Origin: Mansonella perstans
Lineage: Eukaryota; Nematoda; Chromadorea; Rhabditida; Onchocercidae
NCBI GenBank assembly: GCA_037074765.1
Contig: JBAMDO010000567.1
Location: forward strand, 496,001-560,000
Direction of reading: 5' to 3'
Length of the DNA: 64,000 nucleotides
The notes under the pieces are model-generated. The model did no database searches. It was not told the DNA's origin and saw only the letters and a program-made list of their open reading frames with translations. Shown one piece after another: positions 13,334-26,042 of this stretch (its first letter is position 1; each line of letters starts with the position of its first letter). The position numbers and the translations under genes are program-made.

Positions 13334-14158
13334 ATGTGTAAGATGTGGGAGAGAATACGTTTTGGTGCCAGATGGCGTATTGCTGAAAGGACAGCACTAG
13401 CTATACGAGGAGTTGATTTAAAAAACGTCAAGTCGATTCATTTCTCGTTTGATCCATTCTATCATGATTGTCATTCCTTGAGGTAACATCCATTTTTTTT
13501 TTTCATCAAGATGTTATCCCATCCTTTTTAATTTTCCAGAAAAATTTATATAACTGCAACATACAAATCTATTTATTCTATTCTACTATTTTGGATATGT
13601 CGGATAATTTATTTTTCAAGCTGCTGAAGCATTTTTTTTTTCAAAAAATTAAATACAAGCATGGAATAAATTGATATATTTTTTTCTATTTTAAATATAT
13701 GCCTAAAATTATTACACATATGTCTAGATATGAATTTTCAGAAGCTTTTGGTTTCTTCTTAGTTCTCCCTATGTTGTAAGGACAAATCCATTAATGAAAG
13801 TAGAATGCAATATAAGGAATGATCGCCAACCACCTTATTTTTGCGCAAATTTAAGTAAGTATTGTAATTGAAAAAGTACATTTTGTTATAGTTGTATATT
13901 TTTAATAGCTTATTTCATTTTGCATTTGTTGAAATGAAAATTTTGACATTTTTTAATAGTGTGTGACAGTTTGGTACAAAATTTTGTTAATCTTTTGAAC
14001 TGAGAAGATATAGACATTTTTTTGTAGATGATGGCAAAAAATTGTTATTTCGGACAAGCGGTATGCATGTTATGGATTTAACGATGACGTTTAACAGGTT
14101 ACTGGGGAATCCAGAATTCGGTAAAAGCGGTATCAGACCTCTTCCGAAAATTGATTAA
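13334..14158 (+). CDS. MRPL53: Large mitochondrial ribosomal subunit protein mL53
   Basis: A component of the 39S mitochondrial ribosome with a thioredoxin-like fold. The exons are 13334-13482, 13742-13854 and 14028-14158, in phase, 130 aa (human 112). Family features seen are VKSIHFSFDPFYHDCHSLR, the central NPLMKVECNIRNDRQPP (aligning with the human VRSTNLNCSVIADVRHDG block), then DGKKLLFRTSGMHVMDLTMTF, matching the DGHRLIMRG.HLTALEM block. A second in-frame Met lies at 13343, so the start could be three residues later. It is the last gene of the co-oriented cluster, 480 bp after AK6, and its stop lies about 750 bp from the convergent globin gene. Confidence 0.85.
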
Positions 14159-14910
14159 ATTTAGTTGCTAAAGTAAACAGCGTCATTTGCTAGACTGATA
14201 ATTGAACTTTAAACGAGAAAATTCTCAAATCAGTTAATGTTTTCCTTTAAGAAGGGAAGTCGAAATATTTGAAAATATCACCTTTGCATTGTTTTCATCT
14301 TTAATCAACTCTTACTTGTTACTTTATTTTTGATTCAAGTGAATGTGCAGTTTAATTGATCAGTCAGTTCGTAGTATTTGCCGATGTTATTGAAATTTGG
14401 CTTCTTTTTCCGTTCTTGATATATAGCCTTTCTCTTTATAGAAGAATTTTTTTTTTGTACATTTCTGCTTTAATATATTCAAAATTCTGTAAAATGTAAT
14501 TTAACATCACAAAAATTCCGCGATAAAATTTTTCAAATTACAAAATAATAGTATAGATGAAGAATTTTACTTGTGGAAATGAAGAAATGTTGGAGAAAAT
14601 CCCTCGCAAATAGCAGATAAAAATCTACGTGCAACCTGCTTTTCTATGTATTTTATATAAATTAGATTAGAATACCTTTTCCAGCTTTTAATATTTCATG
14701 CAAAACTGTTAATTTGAAATCTGTTAGCTTTCAAGTGATAAAAATAGAAGAATCTGCAGTAGCAAATTTGATCAAATCTATTATCTGAATTTCTGAGAAA
14801 TCAAAACAAAATGAAAATTAATGATATGGAATGTTGCGTAAAAGTTTGTGATACACATCGTTTAGTAAATCGTAAAATAAAGGATGAAAGTAAAAATAAT
14901 CAATAAAAAT
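14159..14910. other. Intergenic region between convergent mL53 and globin genes
   Basis: About 750 bp of AT-rich sequence holding the two 3' ends. I see no gene, RNA or repeat in it. Confidence 0.6.
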
Positions 14911-17227
14911 TTAAAATGGTGCGGTAGGTTCGTATTCAAATCGAAAGTGCTCCAACTGTTCCTGGAGTCTACTAACATCCGGATCATTCCGATGTGGTCC
15001 TGATCCTTCCTTGATTTGGTCTATATTTGTTAAAGACAGTTTCCTGAAATGATCTTTTTTTTTTAGTCCATCATCTAAGCAATTATTCACTTTGAACCAC
15101 TTTTTTCTTATTTCTTACGAATTATTGAATTATCCGAATTTCCTCATATTCAGCACAATTATTGAAATATCGAGAATAAATTACCGATATTTAGAATATG
15201 ATGAATATATAACATTCTCATTTGTTCCTTTCCAGTATTATAACTGGAAAAGAAATCCTGGATCGGTAATTTGATATTTGTTCACATGTTTGGTATTTAT
15301 GAACTATAAAAATGAAAAAATCTTCATGTTATAAGAATTGCTGACTACAATCAACAAGTTCCGTGGTGAAGCAGAAGCATATAAATGCCAAACTGGTTAT
15401 AGAAGATTGGTTGACCTTTAGCCCTTTGGAATTGCATTCAGATCATCCATTATCGAATGTTAATTTAATTTTAATTTGATGTGCATTCTCATTCGTCCAC
15501 TAATCTGTCAGTCATTACGAAATAAAAAATTATTTGGAAATGAATCCAGTCTAGCCGTCAAAATAGCAATAAAATCGTGGAAAGCTCACGAATTATTCAT
15601 AAGGACTAGAAGATTGAGTAATTTCTGAGAGTAGAATACTGGAAAGCTACTGGCGAATCTATAATTCATGAGGTCAGATGTGAAAAATGAAAAAAGACAA
15701 AGCACTTATCATAGAAGCATTTCGAGACATGATGCAAAATCTTGAAAGTATTTAAAAAATGACAACAAAAGGAAATCTCATAAACAAAAGGACATATAAC
15801 AGGAAGATCTTAATTTAGTTCCTGAATGGAATTCCAAAAAAGTCAAATTTCAGAAATTTATTTTGCGACATCTATCTTTTCTTTTCTTCAGTTGTCCTTT
15901 CTTTTTTTTTTTTGAATTACTTCTTCATTTATCCGCTATAGATCAGCATTGTATTTTCTGGATCAGAACTCGAATAGAAGGATATTCCGAAAGCTCGAAG
16001 AAATGCAATTTTTCCAGCTCATAATAATTTATCGGATGTTATAAAATACCCGGTAGGGAAATCGTACGACAGCATTGCTAACCTATTGTTAGATTTTGTT
16101 CGATCATCAAAACCACACCGTAACTGGTCGGTAATCCAAGCGATTAATATACGCCAAGCTTTTCCAGCTTCTCGCGTTTTCTGAAAGTTACTTCAGTATC
16201 TAAGTACTTGTTTATTTGAAAGGATTTCAATTAATCTATGACTTATTTTACATCTCAATAGGTAGCCGCTGTTTGAAGATAGAAGCGAGAGTTACAATAA
16301 AAATAAATTACCAAGTAAACAAATCAGTAATTCAAACTTCATCTTTTATCTACCTGCACAGCATCTTGTCGACTAAAATTCTGCATTGTTATTTCACCAA
16401 GTTTTTCCCAAATATCAGCACTGAATGAGCACTGAGCGAGAATGACATGACGTTGACCAACTTTTCTAATTTTATTTGACATACTCTCTTCATCTTGTGT
16501 ATTATTGACTAAGTCGTCGAAAAATCTAAATTATTTAAAAATTGTAATATTTTCCATACTTTTTTGCACGTTCACTTATCAATTCCGTCTCCCTAAAATA
16601 TATTATTTTAAGGATCAAAATTTAAATGACGTCCAGAAATAAATTTGATGCGCACAATTTTTCTTGAAAGTTTGAAGTTGTAAATTAGCAAAACACCAAG
16701 AGCAAATTCTACTATTTTACGATTTTGCAGGAACCATAGCCTTTTTTGCTTTCTTTTACTAAAGTAATCGAAAATTGATAAGCAAATAATTTATTAAACA
16801 AACATACTCTATCATCAATTTAACATGTTCTTCTAAAGTTCCGAGATTTTCCGATGTACTTTCACGATTAAAAGCATCCAGCACTGCTGTTTGATAAAAG
16901 ATCTGAAAATTACAGGTCAAGCAAGAAGTCAAAATTGAAAGAAGTGCATGAAAATATTTTTAAAAAGATGTTTTGATCAAGTGAATAATGTTCTGCAAAT
17001 TATCAATTTAAAATTTAACATTAGCGTCAGCCACCTATGAAGAATAATTTCATGTCAAAGTTGAATATAAAAAGATAAAATAAACTGAAATTGACTTGTT
17101 TAACTTTAGGCACTTCCTTTACCAAATCATTTAGTATTTTTCGCATAAGCTTTTGAATAGTAGGTCGTAATGACTTCCAGGATGTGAGCAGAGCTTGTTC
17201 TTGATGTACTGTTAATTTTTCTGCCAT
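14911..17227 (-). CDS. Nematode globin (core gene model)
   Basis: A haem-binding globin-fold protein. The exons in transcript order are 17227-17096, 16902-16808, 16525-16354, 16180-16083 and 15043-14911, in phase, 209 aa from the internal Met at 17227. Visible features are Trp17 in LLTSWKSLRP (helix A), a probable CD-corner Phe55, His70 in TLEEHVKLMIEFFDDLV (distal E7) and His102 in VGQRHVILAQCSFSADIW (proximal F8), then helices G/H through TREAGKAWRILIAWITDQL. A C-terminal tail of about 45 residues is encoded by the last exon after a 1-kb intron. The frame stays open upstream of the Met, and candidate 5' exons are described separately, so the N-terminus is unsure. Nematodes carry many divergent globins, often neuronal; I cannot name the orthologue. 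Confidence 0.85.
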
Positions 17228-17480
17228 ATTTGAAATGAAGTTTTTCTTTAAAGTCATATTGTTCTTTAAACTGATGAATAAAACACATTTTATCTGAAGA
17301 AACACTTCCAAAAACTTTTAAACATTAATGCATGCAGTAAACTGTGAGCGATAAATATTCAGTATGGTATAATTGTTAATTATTGAATAACTGTGAATTA
17401 AAATTTAAGGTTTGAATTAAGAATATTAACCGGATTTTAAAAGTATAAAAAAGTCTGAGAAGAGGTAACAAAAAACTCAC

Positions 17481-19378
17481 TTGGTCTTCTTAATGAATGA
17501 CACCTTTCATTGGTATTTTTGCGGCTGACACTCACACTTCTCGTAATGCCTGAATTTATAAGTGCGAGTTACTTGAAATAAAGCTGAAATCGATCATTTT
17601 AAATCAGTAAGCAGATTTTACCGCATCGATAGCAATAAACAATTATATTGTCTTCAGCAGCAGCAAAAAAAGATTCTACGTTTATAGTTTATTCTACGTT
17701 TATAGAAGAGAAAATTCTGGTAATAACTAAAAAACGAGGATTTTCCAACTGTAGTTTCCGTTTCATTATAAGTTGTTTTTCCAATAGATTTAAATTTTCC
17801 ATAAAGTTTTCCTGACAATTCAATATATAATGCTATTTATCTTCAAAATCAGCATGATTGGCAAATCAGTAAAGTCAGTAAAACTATCGTTTTATTTTTC
17901 ATTTTAATAGCGTTTATGCAATTGTTAATTATAATGGAATGTCATAAACTTAGTTTTCTATAGAAAAGAAGGAAACGCTTCAAAAATCTCTGCATTGATT
18001 TTTAAAAAAGAAAAAACGAGACGCACCTTTGGGACAAAGTAAGGATTTGGATCTTTGCACGCCGACATTCATACTTCTAAAAAAGAACCGACGGTATAAT
18101 TAAAAACTGAACAATAAAGAAAACGTAGGGTAGAAAAATTCTTGGGCGAATTTGAAATCAAAGAATTGAAAAAGAATATATACATTTACTATATGAAAGA
18201 TATAAAAGGTAATAGATTTAAAGCTTGGGAAAATACGGCAAGTTTTACTGTTTGAGAAAAATTTAGAATTTTTCAACCGTGAAATGATTGAATAACAGTG
18301 GGATTGAACTATTGAAATCAAATCACTATGCGCAAATTTGAAAACAGAAGTTAATGAATACCATTTTATATATTTTTTGACCCGTCGGATGCAAATGGAA
18401 ACAGGCTGAGCATAAGCTTGACATAAGAATGTTACGATTTTTGCAGCTGATACTAACGTGTGAACAAGCTTCAAGAGATGCTTTAATGAAATGAAAAGTT
18501 CCGTGCTTTTCAATTAGCCTTTGAGCAGATAGTTGCAACATTTTCTGATAGAGCAGAAATAAAATTAAGTGAGGAGGAAAAAATGCAGAGTATTTTATTT
18601 TTGAAAATTGAAGATTTCATTTCTATTTAACTCAGCCCGTTTCAATTTTAACTTCATTCTGCTAGGACCAGAAATTATAAAAAATATCCACTCGAAAAAT
18701 ATTATAAAAATTATTTCAGTATTGTGAGAAAGTTACTATTCAGATGTAATTATAATAAGGTCATAGTCTATAATCAGTAATAGTAAACGGAAAATACCAC
18801 ATACATTACGGGAAAGAAATTGAAATTTCCATGATCAAATTGCTATTCAAATAATATCAGTGTTATTAACAGTAGAGATCTTTATATGAATACTGTACTT
18901 GCTTTATTCACTTCAGTGAAATTATTACTGATAGATTGTCATGAGGAACTTTCTAGATGTCAACAAAAACATAAGGCGGAAAAGTTTTCAGAAGTTACTG
19001 ACCATTGAAAAAAACTAAATTTTATATTCTGGTCGAAGAATTTAGGAAAAAAGCTTTTGAAACATTAAAATGAATCTTTTAAAATCAATATGGTGTTGAG
19101 ATTTGAACTTTTGGATAACCATAGATGAAATGGTATTATATAGTGGTTGTTGTTGTTTGATTAAAAAAAAAAATTTCTTAAATAAACAAGTTTTAAAATG
19201 TGTTGTCATTTATTCATACTTTTATTTGAATAAAAATATGGTAAAGGCTTAAAAAAATGTGACAATGCAAATGAATTAACATTGACAAGAACAAAGATCT
19301 ATTCAGGAATAAATAATTGAAAAACATTACCGAAATCTCTGGCACCTTTTATCTTTTAATGTGCAGTAGTGACAGAAC
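17481..19378 (-). CDS. Candidate 5' coding exons of the globin gene (N-terminal extension)
   Basis: Three splice-bounded open segments lie upstream of the globin core: 19378-19331, 18076-18027 and 17549-17481. Each has an AG acceptor and a GT donor (GTAATG, GTGCGT, GTGAGT), and their phases join one to the next (2/1, then 1/2). They would encode a basic, Ser/Cys-rich segment including NVGVQRSKSLLCPKG and TRSVSVSRKNTNERCHSL. The middle exon has an in-frame ATG at 18072 that could be the true start. The join into the globin exon needs a phase-1 acceptor; weak sites exist just before 17301 and 17223. Extended N-termini are common in nematode globins, so this is plausible but unproven. Confidence 0.4.
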
Positions 19379-19842
19379 CTGAAATTTAAGAAAATTTTTG
19401 AATTTCAAATTTATTAAATCAAAATAAAATTATTACATTAAAGAAATCAGTTCGACATTCGATGTTCGAATTTATGTCAAACTGCAATATCGTATAGTTT
19501 TTCTTATAGTTTTATTTCAATAAAAATTAACACAAATATTAATATAAAGGAGGAATGAAAAATAAAGTCTATTTCATCTTCTGAAATTGTCTTCTTTTCT
19601 CCACTGTGGAACCCTACTATGTCTGGCAATGTGGTTAAAATAACTTGGCTATTCTGATAGAAACTACTATATATAGATTTGCAAATTCTTTTTCTGAAAT
19701 ATAGAAGAAGCAAATATTGTTGCTTTTAAATAGAAAATGATGTATATAAATTATATCCGGTTGGCTAATCAGGTAGAAGAGGAGAATATGAGAAAAAGGA
19801 AAGTAAAAAGTTCTTGTCAATCTACTACCTCCAATATCTTTT

Positions 19843-19859
19843 TCTCTCTCTCTCTCTCT
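19843..19859. repeat. (TC)n microsatellite
   Basis: About eight uninterrupted CT dinucleotides followed by a CT/T-rich tract to about 19872. Confidence 0.9.
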
Positions 19860-20330
19860 TTCTTTTTCTCTTTACTTCAAAAATGAAATTTCATTAACAA
19901 GATGCATACGCTACTATTTCTATTTATATTTAGAATCATATAACATAAGTAACAAAAAATTGTCCGAGGTAATGATATTTAAATATTAACTGCTACTAAT
20001 ATTTAATCCTAATACTTTACTTTCATCAAAAATGAAGAGAGAAGAGAGAATACTGAAAGTGGTAGGATTGTTATGAATTCCTTTTTTCTTTTATTAAAAA
20101 CAATAAGAAGAAAAAACTTATATCATTGAAGCAGTCTAAAGAGTAATATTTTAAATAAAATTGTCGTAAATTTGGTTTTTATTAAAATTCACTTAAATAT
20201 TTCATAAATATGGAACGAAAGAGAAGATGAAATTGCATAGAAGATAAAATTTATAAAATGATGAATTAGTGCAATTATTTATTGAATAAAATTTATTTTA
20301 TTTCATGAAGAAGAGAGAAATCCGACTGCT

Positions 20331-21600
20331 CAAACTATCGATGTATACCCTGTTCACCATTGTCGGAAAAATTCTTGCAAAAACGCTCCTAGACAGATTA
20401 ATCCGTGCCTATTGCCTAAGGTCAATTTAGCTTCAGAGCTAATAGGATCTGACATAGCATTTTTTTCTCAGACAGTCAAAGGATAATCAACATGGTCAAA
20501 ATAGGTCGATGCATTTTCTAAGCCTTTTAACAAACAAGGTTGTATTATTACTCTTTATTCACTATTTCTTTGTAGCAAAAGTGCTACAATGAGTCACAGC
20601 AAACTTTAATTAAGAAAGCACAACTTATTCAATCTAAAACGACTAAAGGAGCACTCCAATCACCTTGTCTGAGAGTTGCTGCATGCTAATGATGCTGCCT
20701 TTTGCTGCTCACACAGAAATATTCTGCAGCGTTATCAAAGCCGTTGAACTTTTTAGACTGAAAGTCAGCATAAAAAGACAGAAGCTCTACCAAGGACTAA
20801 ATACGATCCTCCAAATATTCTAGAGGGGATTCGAGCTTGAAGCTATTCACCAGTTCAATTTTTTGGGTATCATTTCTTTAAATGACCTACAAAAGAGAGA
20901 CAATAGAATAGCTAAAGTATTCAGAGCCTTCGGGAAGCTCTATAAAAGGATTTGGTACAACAAACATCCGTACCAAAATTGTTGTTTATAAAGCCATTCA
21001 TATCTATTCTTTTGTACGGATATGAGTTCTGGATCATCTATAGCTACCATTTGCATCTCCTCGAATGTTTCCATCAGCGCTACTTCCACTGAATCTTCAA
21101 TTGCATTGATCATGAAAGATAGTTCGTCATATTTCCTTTTTTTTTAGTAGGGAGCTATCACCAGCGTTGAAACCATATTGCTCAGGAAGTAGTTGCGCTG
21201 GGCAGGTCCAGAATGGAGGGTCTTCTCAAGATTATCCTGTATAGTGAACTTGCCACCACTGACTCCCGCATGAGAGGTATGAGAGGACTCTAGAAAGATT
21301 CTCTAAAACAGAATCTTGACCTTAGTCACAAATGGTCTATTCTAGCACTCAATCAGGAGTCATGAAGACACACAATTCGTACTACTGTTTCCTTTGAAAT
21401 TACCCGTAGAATCAATGAGAAGAGAAGATATCGCAGAAAAACCCTACATCACATCATCTATATCACTTAAGCAGACTTTTTGCTGCATCATATGCAATCA
21501 TACTTGCCTATCCAGTACTGGTTTTCATAGTGCAAACGTGGATGAAATTCTGCTAATCTTCGTTTGCAAAACCAAGACACGAAAAAATTAATTTTGTTCA
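20331..21600 (+). mobile_element. Degenerate LINE (non-LTR retrotransposon), copy 1
   Basis: Translating across several frames recovers reverse-transcriptase blocks with many stops and shifts: TIVGKILAKTLLDRLI (RT motif near GKILARILLNRLI), ELLHANDAA near 20673 (decayed form of the catalytic FADDAA box), SIKRQKLYQG (KKTEVLYQ), HLHLLECFHQRYF (LERFHQR) and RWAG. It ends with a CCHC-like FCCIICNHTCLSSTG, as in elements whose RT protein ends in a zinc-finger motif. No intact ORF remains, so it is an old dead copy. Two related fragments occur at 47.5 kb and 48.7-49.4 kb. Confidence 0.75.
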
Positions 21601-22554
21601 AAATATGGCTACGGAAAATGAAAAAGAAGATGGAATTGCTATCATTTACCATTTACGCAGAAGGTAAAATTTATAAAATAATAAGCTAATGAAAATTTGG
21701 AGACTTTTGAACAAATTTTGGAAATACTTCAACATTTCATGGACAACGGATTTAAACCACTTTGGAAAAAAATACTGATTACTTACACAAAAAACAATTA
21801 GATAGAACTTTCATATTACATTTACAAGAAAATAATAGGTCAAATCAATATTTGTTTTTATATAAAAGTCAGTATTTTTTTCAAAACTGGTTTAAATCTG
21901 CCTTTTTGAACTTTTAATTATATGCTTGGAACATAATAGCATTATAATCTTCAGTCTCGAAAAACTAAACAAGATTTGAAAAAGTTGTCGCTAAAGTTTC
22001 AGACACTGAAAAACTAATTTCACATTTATGTTTGAAAACTTTTTTTTAATTGCAGGTATAACAAGAGCAAAGATTTATAATAAAGGTGAAGACAAGGTTC
22101 AGAAAACTAAGCTTATATCCGTATTCGGTACAACTGAGACAAAATGCTATATTGGATTAAGCAAAGGAATTGTAAATTTTAGCAAATTTAGATTCATTTT
22201 AACAGTTATGAATTATCTCAAAACTTTTTCCTTTTACTGCTTAAAATTTTCGCATCATAAATAGAAAGTTAGTTTTATTTTTGATAAGGCTAAACCGCAT
22301 AAGTGAATATTTCTCGCCATAAATAATTACAGATAAGGCCTAAAATTATCATCCATCGCTTCATTAGCAATTAGCACTTAAATTTCCCGTTCCTATACTA
22401 TTCAAAATCAATTGCAGTTTCTTACACTATGAAAAAAGGTACACGTTCATGTTTTTATTGAGCATTAATGCCTCAATACTAATCAAAATTAAAAAAAAAA
22501 AACCTACATACTAATTAATTTATTTTGTTAGCAATAAATAACTTTGCTGAGATT
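21601..22554. other. AT-rich intergenic stretch
   Basis: About 950 bp after the LINE fragment. I see only short chance open frames and no recognisable gene or repeat. Confidence 0.5.
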
Positions 22555-22978
22555 TCAGTAATCCGGTTCATCAGAATTCAACAGTTCCTCTATATCTTGC
22601 TGAAAGTTCTAATCATATGAATCTTGTAAAATTTCAATTCATTTTTTTTTCTGTTGAGATTCGATCGTCTAAAATATCATGAAATTTGCCATGACGAATT
22701 AAAACTTTCTGCTGAAGTATGATAGTAAATGAGTTGAATTTTTTTGTTGATACAATTTGCCATTTCATTTATAATAGATTTTATAGGACTAATCGAGAAA
22801 TGACCCATTATTTCTGCGTAGAATAAAAAATAGTTACAGTTCAAAGAGCTATTTTTTAAATTATAATACAGTCTATTAATTAAGCTTTTACATCTTTCTA
22901 ATTCACTCGAAATGCTGAATGGCCTTTTGATGGCTAATGTTGAATTTTTCGGCTCAATGACCACTTTATTGGCAAATG
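22555..22978 (-). CDS. Candidate 3' end of an unrecognised gene (two terminal exons)
   Basis: On the minus strand, a strong ttccag acceptor opens an exon at 22978. It reads FANKVVIEPKNSTLAIKRPF and then ISSELER to a GTAAAA donor at 22891. A second exon from 22595 (acceptor cagcaag) completes the codon and reads IEELLNSDEPDY before a stop ending at 22555. The phases match (1 then 2). The first frame also stays open without splicing to 22677, so an alternative ending exists. The acidic C-terminus and clean splice sites look like real coding sequence. No family is recognised, and upstream exons were not found with confidence. Confidence 0.35.
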
Positions 22979-22999
22979 CTGGAACAAAGCATCAATGAT

Positions 23000-25900
23000 A
23001 TTTTAGTCTAATAATCTGTGAACCATTCTGAATTCAAAACTTTTCTAATATTTATAGCAATCCAATTTATCAAATTTTGCTGAAGATAAAATAATTGCAT
23101 TTATAATAACGAAAAAAGCAGTAATGATGACAATCTTGGTATTGATCATCGGTGATGATGCTAATGATAATAATAACAGTAATATTGTTCAGTGAAACAA
23201 TTTCATATATAATGGTAAGCGAGTAATGGTAACTATCATCTTCATTTGTAGATTCATTTTAAAAAGTTGTCTGGAAATAAGAATCTCAAATTTTATTAGC
23301 ACCATTTAAAAATGATATCAACACTTTCTCATCCAATTATTTTCTATTTTTGGTCGGTTTTTTTCGCATTTTATGACATATTTTCTATTCTACTTAATCC
23401 ATCACCAAGATTTCTAAGCAGAAATCGAAATGAAGAAATAGCGAAATTCAGTCGGAAACATGAAATAAGCTAGAAAATTGTTATGTCCCATAAAATTTAT
23501 GAAACATAATAAAGACATTAATAATGACAATGAAGGTATTCATTGAAAGTCGTGATAAAGCATATCTGTGATTTATTTTTTAAAGTTAAAAAAAAACGAT
23601 TGAAAATCTCGCCACTTTTTTGTGCAGAATAAATTTTTCTTAAGAAAAGAAAAAACAGGGGACAGAGATGAGGAAGAAGGGAAAAGAAAGAAATGAACTC
23701 ATAAAAAGAAATATTTGAGAGGCCTATCAAGATCGACATAGCTAGGATTTTCATGAAATTTGCTTTGTTTACATAGAAACGAAGAGAAGCGTTTTATATA
23801 TCAAATATCTCGAATAAATCATGAAGCAATCACAAAGTATCTCATCTTTCATTTCTCTCCTTAATTACATCGATTGTTGCATTCATTTTTTAATGACTGA
23901 TTCTTTTTGTAGTCTTTTCCTACGAAATGATTTTAAGAAATGAAGTAAAGATGAAATAAAATTTAAGCGAATGAAATATCTCATTATGTCAAATATTTGA
24001 TATTCAAATATTCGTTTTCATTTCGTTTTAAATTAATGATACAGAAGAATAAAGTCAATTGTATTGTTCTCATTACTTCTTAAAAATCTCAGTTAAATAT
24101 GAGTAATTTGGAGATATTCAATTAATCTAAATTTTATTATTTTCTAACCAATTTATAATCTTTTTCAGCAAATGACGCAAAATAATTTTGAATGACACGG
24201 AGATAAACGTCAATAAATGCTCACTGTCATATCACTTGTTTATTTTCATCATTATAGAGTTGCTAAGAGTGGTTCTTAAGGACTGAATTGCACTGAATTG
24301 ATCTGCGGACCTATCGTTATTATATGGCCGATTACTAACCTCAATCAGCATGGCCTTATATCCTTATTACTTAGTGGCAGAATAGTTCTCTCAAACTTTC
24401 ATTGCAAATGCTTCCATTTCTGTGAACAAAAAGCTCTTACTGTTATTTCGCAAATTATAATCTTAAATTAATTTTCCAAAGTTTCTCTTTATTAATTCTT
24501 AAGTTCATCTTTTTCTTCAAATTATACAAACCAAAATTTGTTGCCAATTCTTCACTGGTTCCAAAAACTCCAGATTAGTACCTATCATTTAGTTTTTTTT
24601 AATGAAATTAAAATGTAAATTAATTTTCTTAAATGAAATTAAGACATTAGGAACTCAAAAAAACAAATAAGAAAACAAAGCATTTTGTCAAAGATGATTT
24701 TTTAAAAGATTGTGAAAGAGAGTTGGAATATATTTTTTTGACATTTTTGGAATGTAGTTTATAATTATTTTTTTTTAATAATTTCTAATTATTACTTAAC
24801 AATTTTAACTACAAAACTTTGCTAGAAATAAATCACAGGAAGTGCAAAAGACGTTGTATATGACAAATCACAAAATCATTTACTAATTAAAAAATAATTA
24901 TAAACTTTACATATACATGTGAAAAAGCAAACGAGAATTTGCAATGTTATATGAAAATAATACATAATATTTTTAATACTCTATTCAGGCTTCATTTAGA
25001 TCATCAATTCGAGGACCACTTCCTGGTCATTCTCAGAGTTGGCATCCTCATCGAACTCTTTAAATTCATTTTACCTTTCAGACAGAAATCAATTCAATTA
25101 ATAAATGATTGTCTATAATGAGTAGTGTCTTTCTGTTATCCATGAAATTTATTGGTGCTATGTTAAGATGAATTGATTTTTTTGATATTTTTCACACTTT
25201 GGAACTAAAATCTTAGTTACAAAAATTATTTTTCAATTTATCGAAATTCACTTCAACAGACAAAAGAGCGATTGTTTTTCAGTACTATCTTTCTCTCAAA
25301 TGTATTTCCATTCTTCACAAAATTATACTCACTGAATGAAAGGCTGAAAAATTTCGTTTGCAAAAAAAGGAAAAATGATTAGAAGCGGTTCGAGGAAATG
25401 CTCTAAAATTTGAAAATTTTCGCTTGTTAATGGATGTTTTTATTGAATAAATGAAGAAAGCATTGTTGTTAAATACTCAATTTCGAGCATTCTTATCTTT
25501 CTCTCACTCCTCGTACTTACTCTTGATAATTCGAGCATTAAATTAGCTGTTTGATGACGCGAGCAGCTTCATTTACCATCTCTCATTTACAGAAAGTTTT
25601 GCAGAAGTTTCTTATGGATTTTCATGAGAAAATTGAACATGCAAAAGTGTAGACAGATAAAGTCATATAGTGCTGCACAATAATCATTGGAAATGAAAAG
25701 TCATTGCATCCTGAAGAACAATTGAAATTTTAGTGGAGTTAGTGTAAGGAATAGAAGTGGTAGCAAGATATGGAAGAGACAACATGAGAGTTTAAAAAAA
25801 AAATAAAAATGAGAGTTTAGAAAAAGTAATAATGCTCGAAAGAATGCGAAAGCAATGAAAGAAAAAGCACTATTCACCTGAATGCGTTCCTTTTATAATA

Positions 25901-26042
25901 GCTTTGAAGCAATTACGGTTCTTCTGCTGCAAAAAGAGTAAAGCATTACCTATTTGGATTTATTTATGTAACTGAGCGAAATATTTTTCGTTTCGACTTA
26001 TTTAAATAATAGCTCCATTAAGTGAATATTTGTGAGAGTCTT
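23000..26042. other. AT-rich region with isolated coding-like islands
   Basis: No gene model could be built. Two minus-strand islands stand out from the background: 24365-24240 (open frame including SNRPYNNDRSADQF) and about 25065-25000 (acidic FDEDANSENDQEVV before a stop at 25000). They could be exons of a gene whose other parts I cannot join, or chance. Confidence 0.3.

Noticed and set aside
15349..15480. Plus-strand 45-codon open frame inside a globin intron
   Set aside because: No start codon early in the frame, no splice partners and no resemblance; length is within chance expectation.
18100..18541. Overlapping minus-strand ORFs of 137 and 71 codons upstream of the globin
   Set aside because: They overlap each other in different frames and have no recognisable domain; the only interesting part is the exon-like duplicate reported separately.
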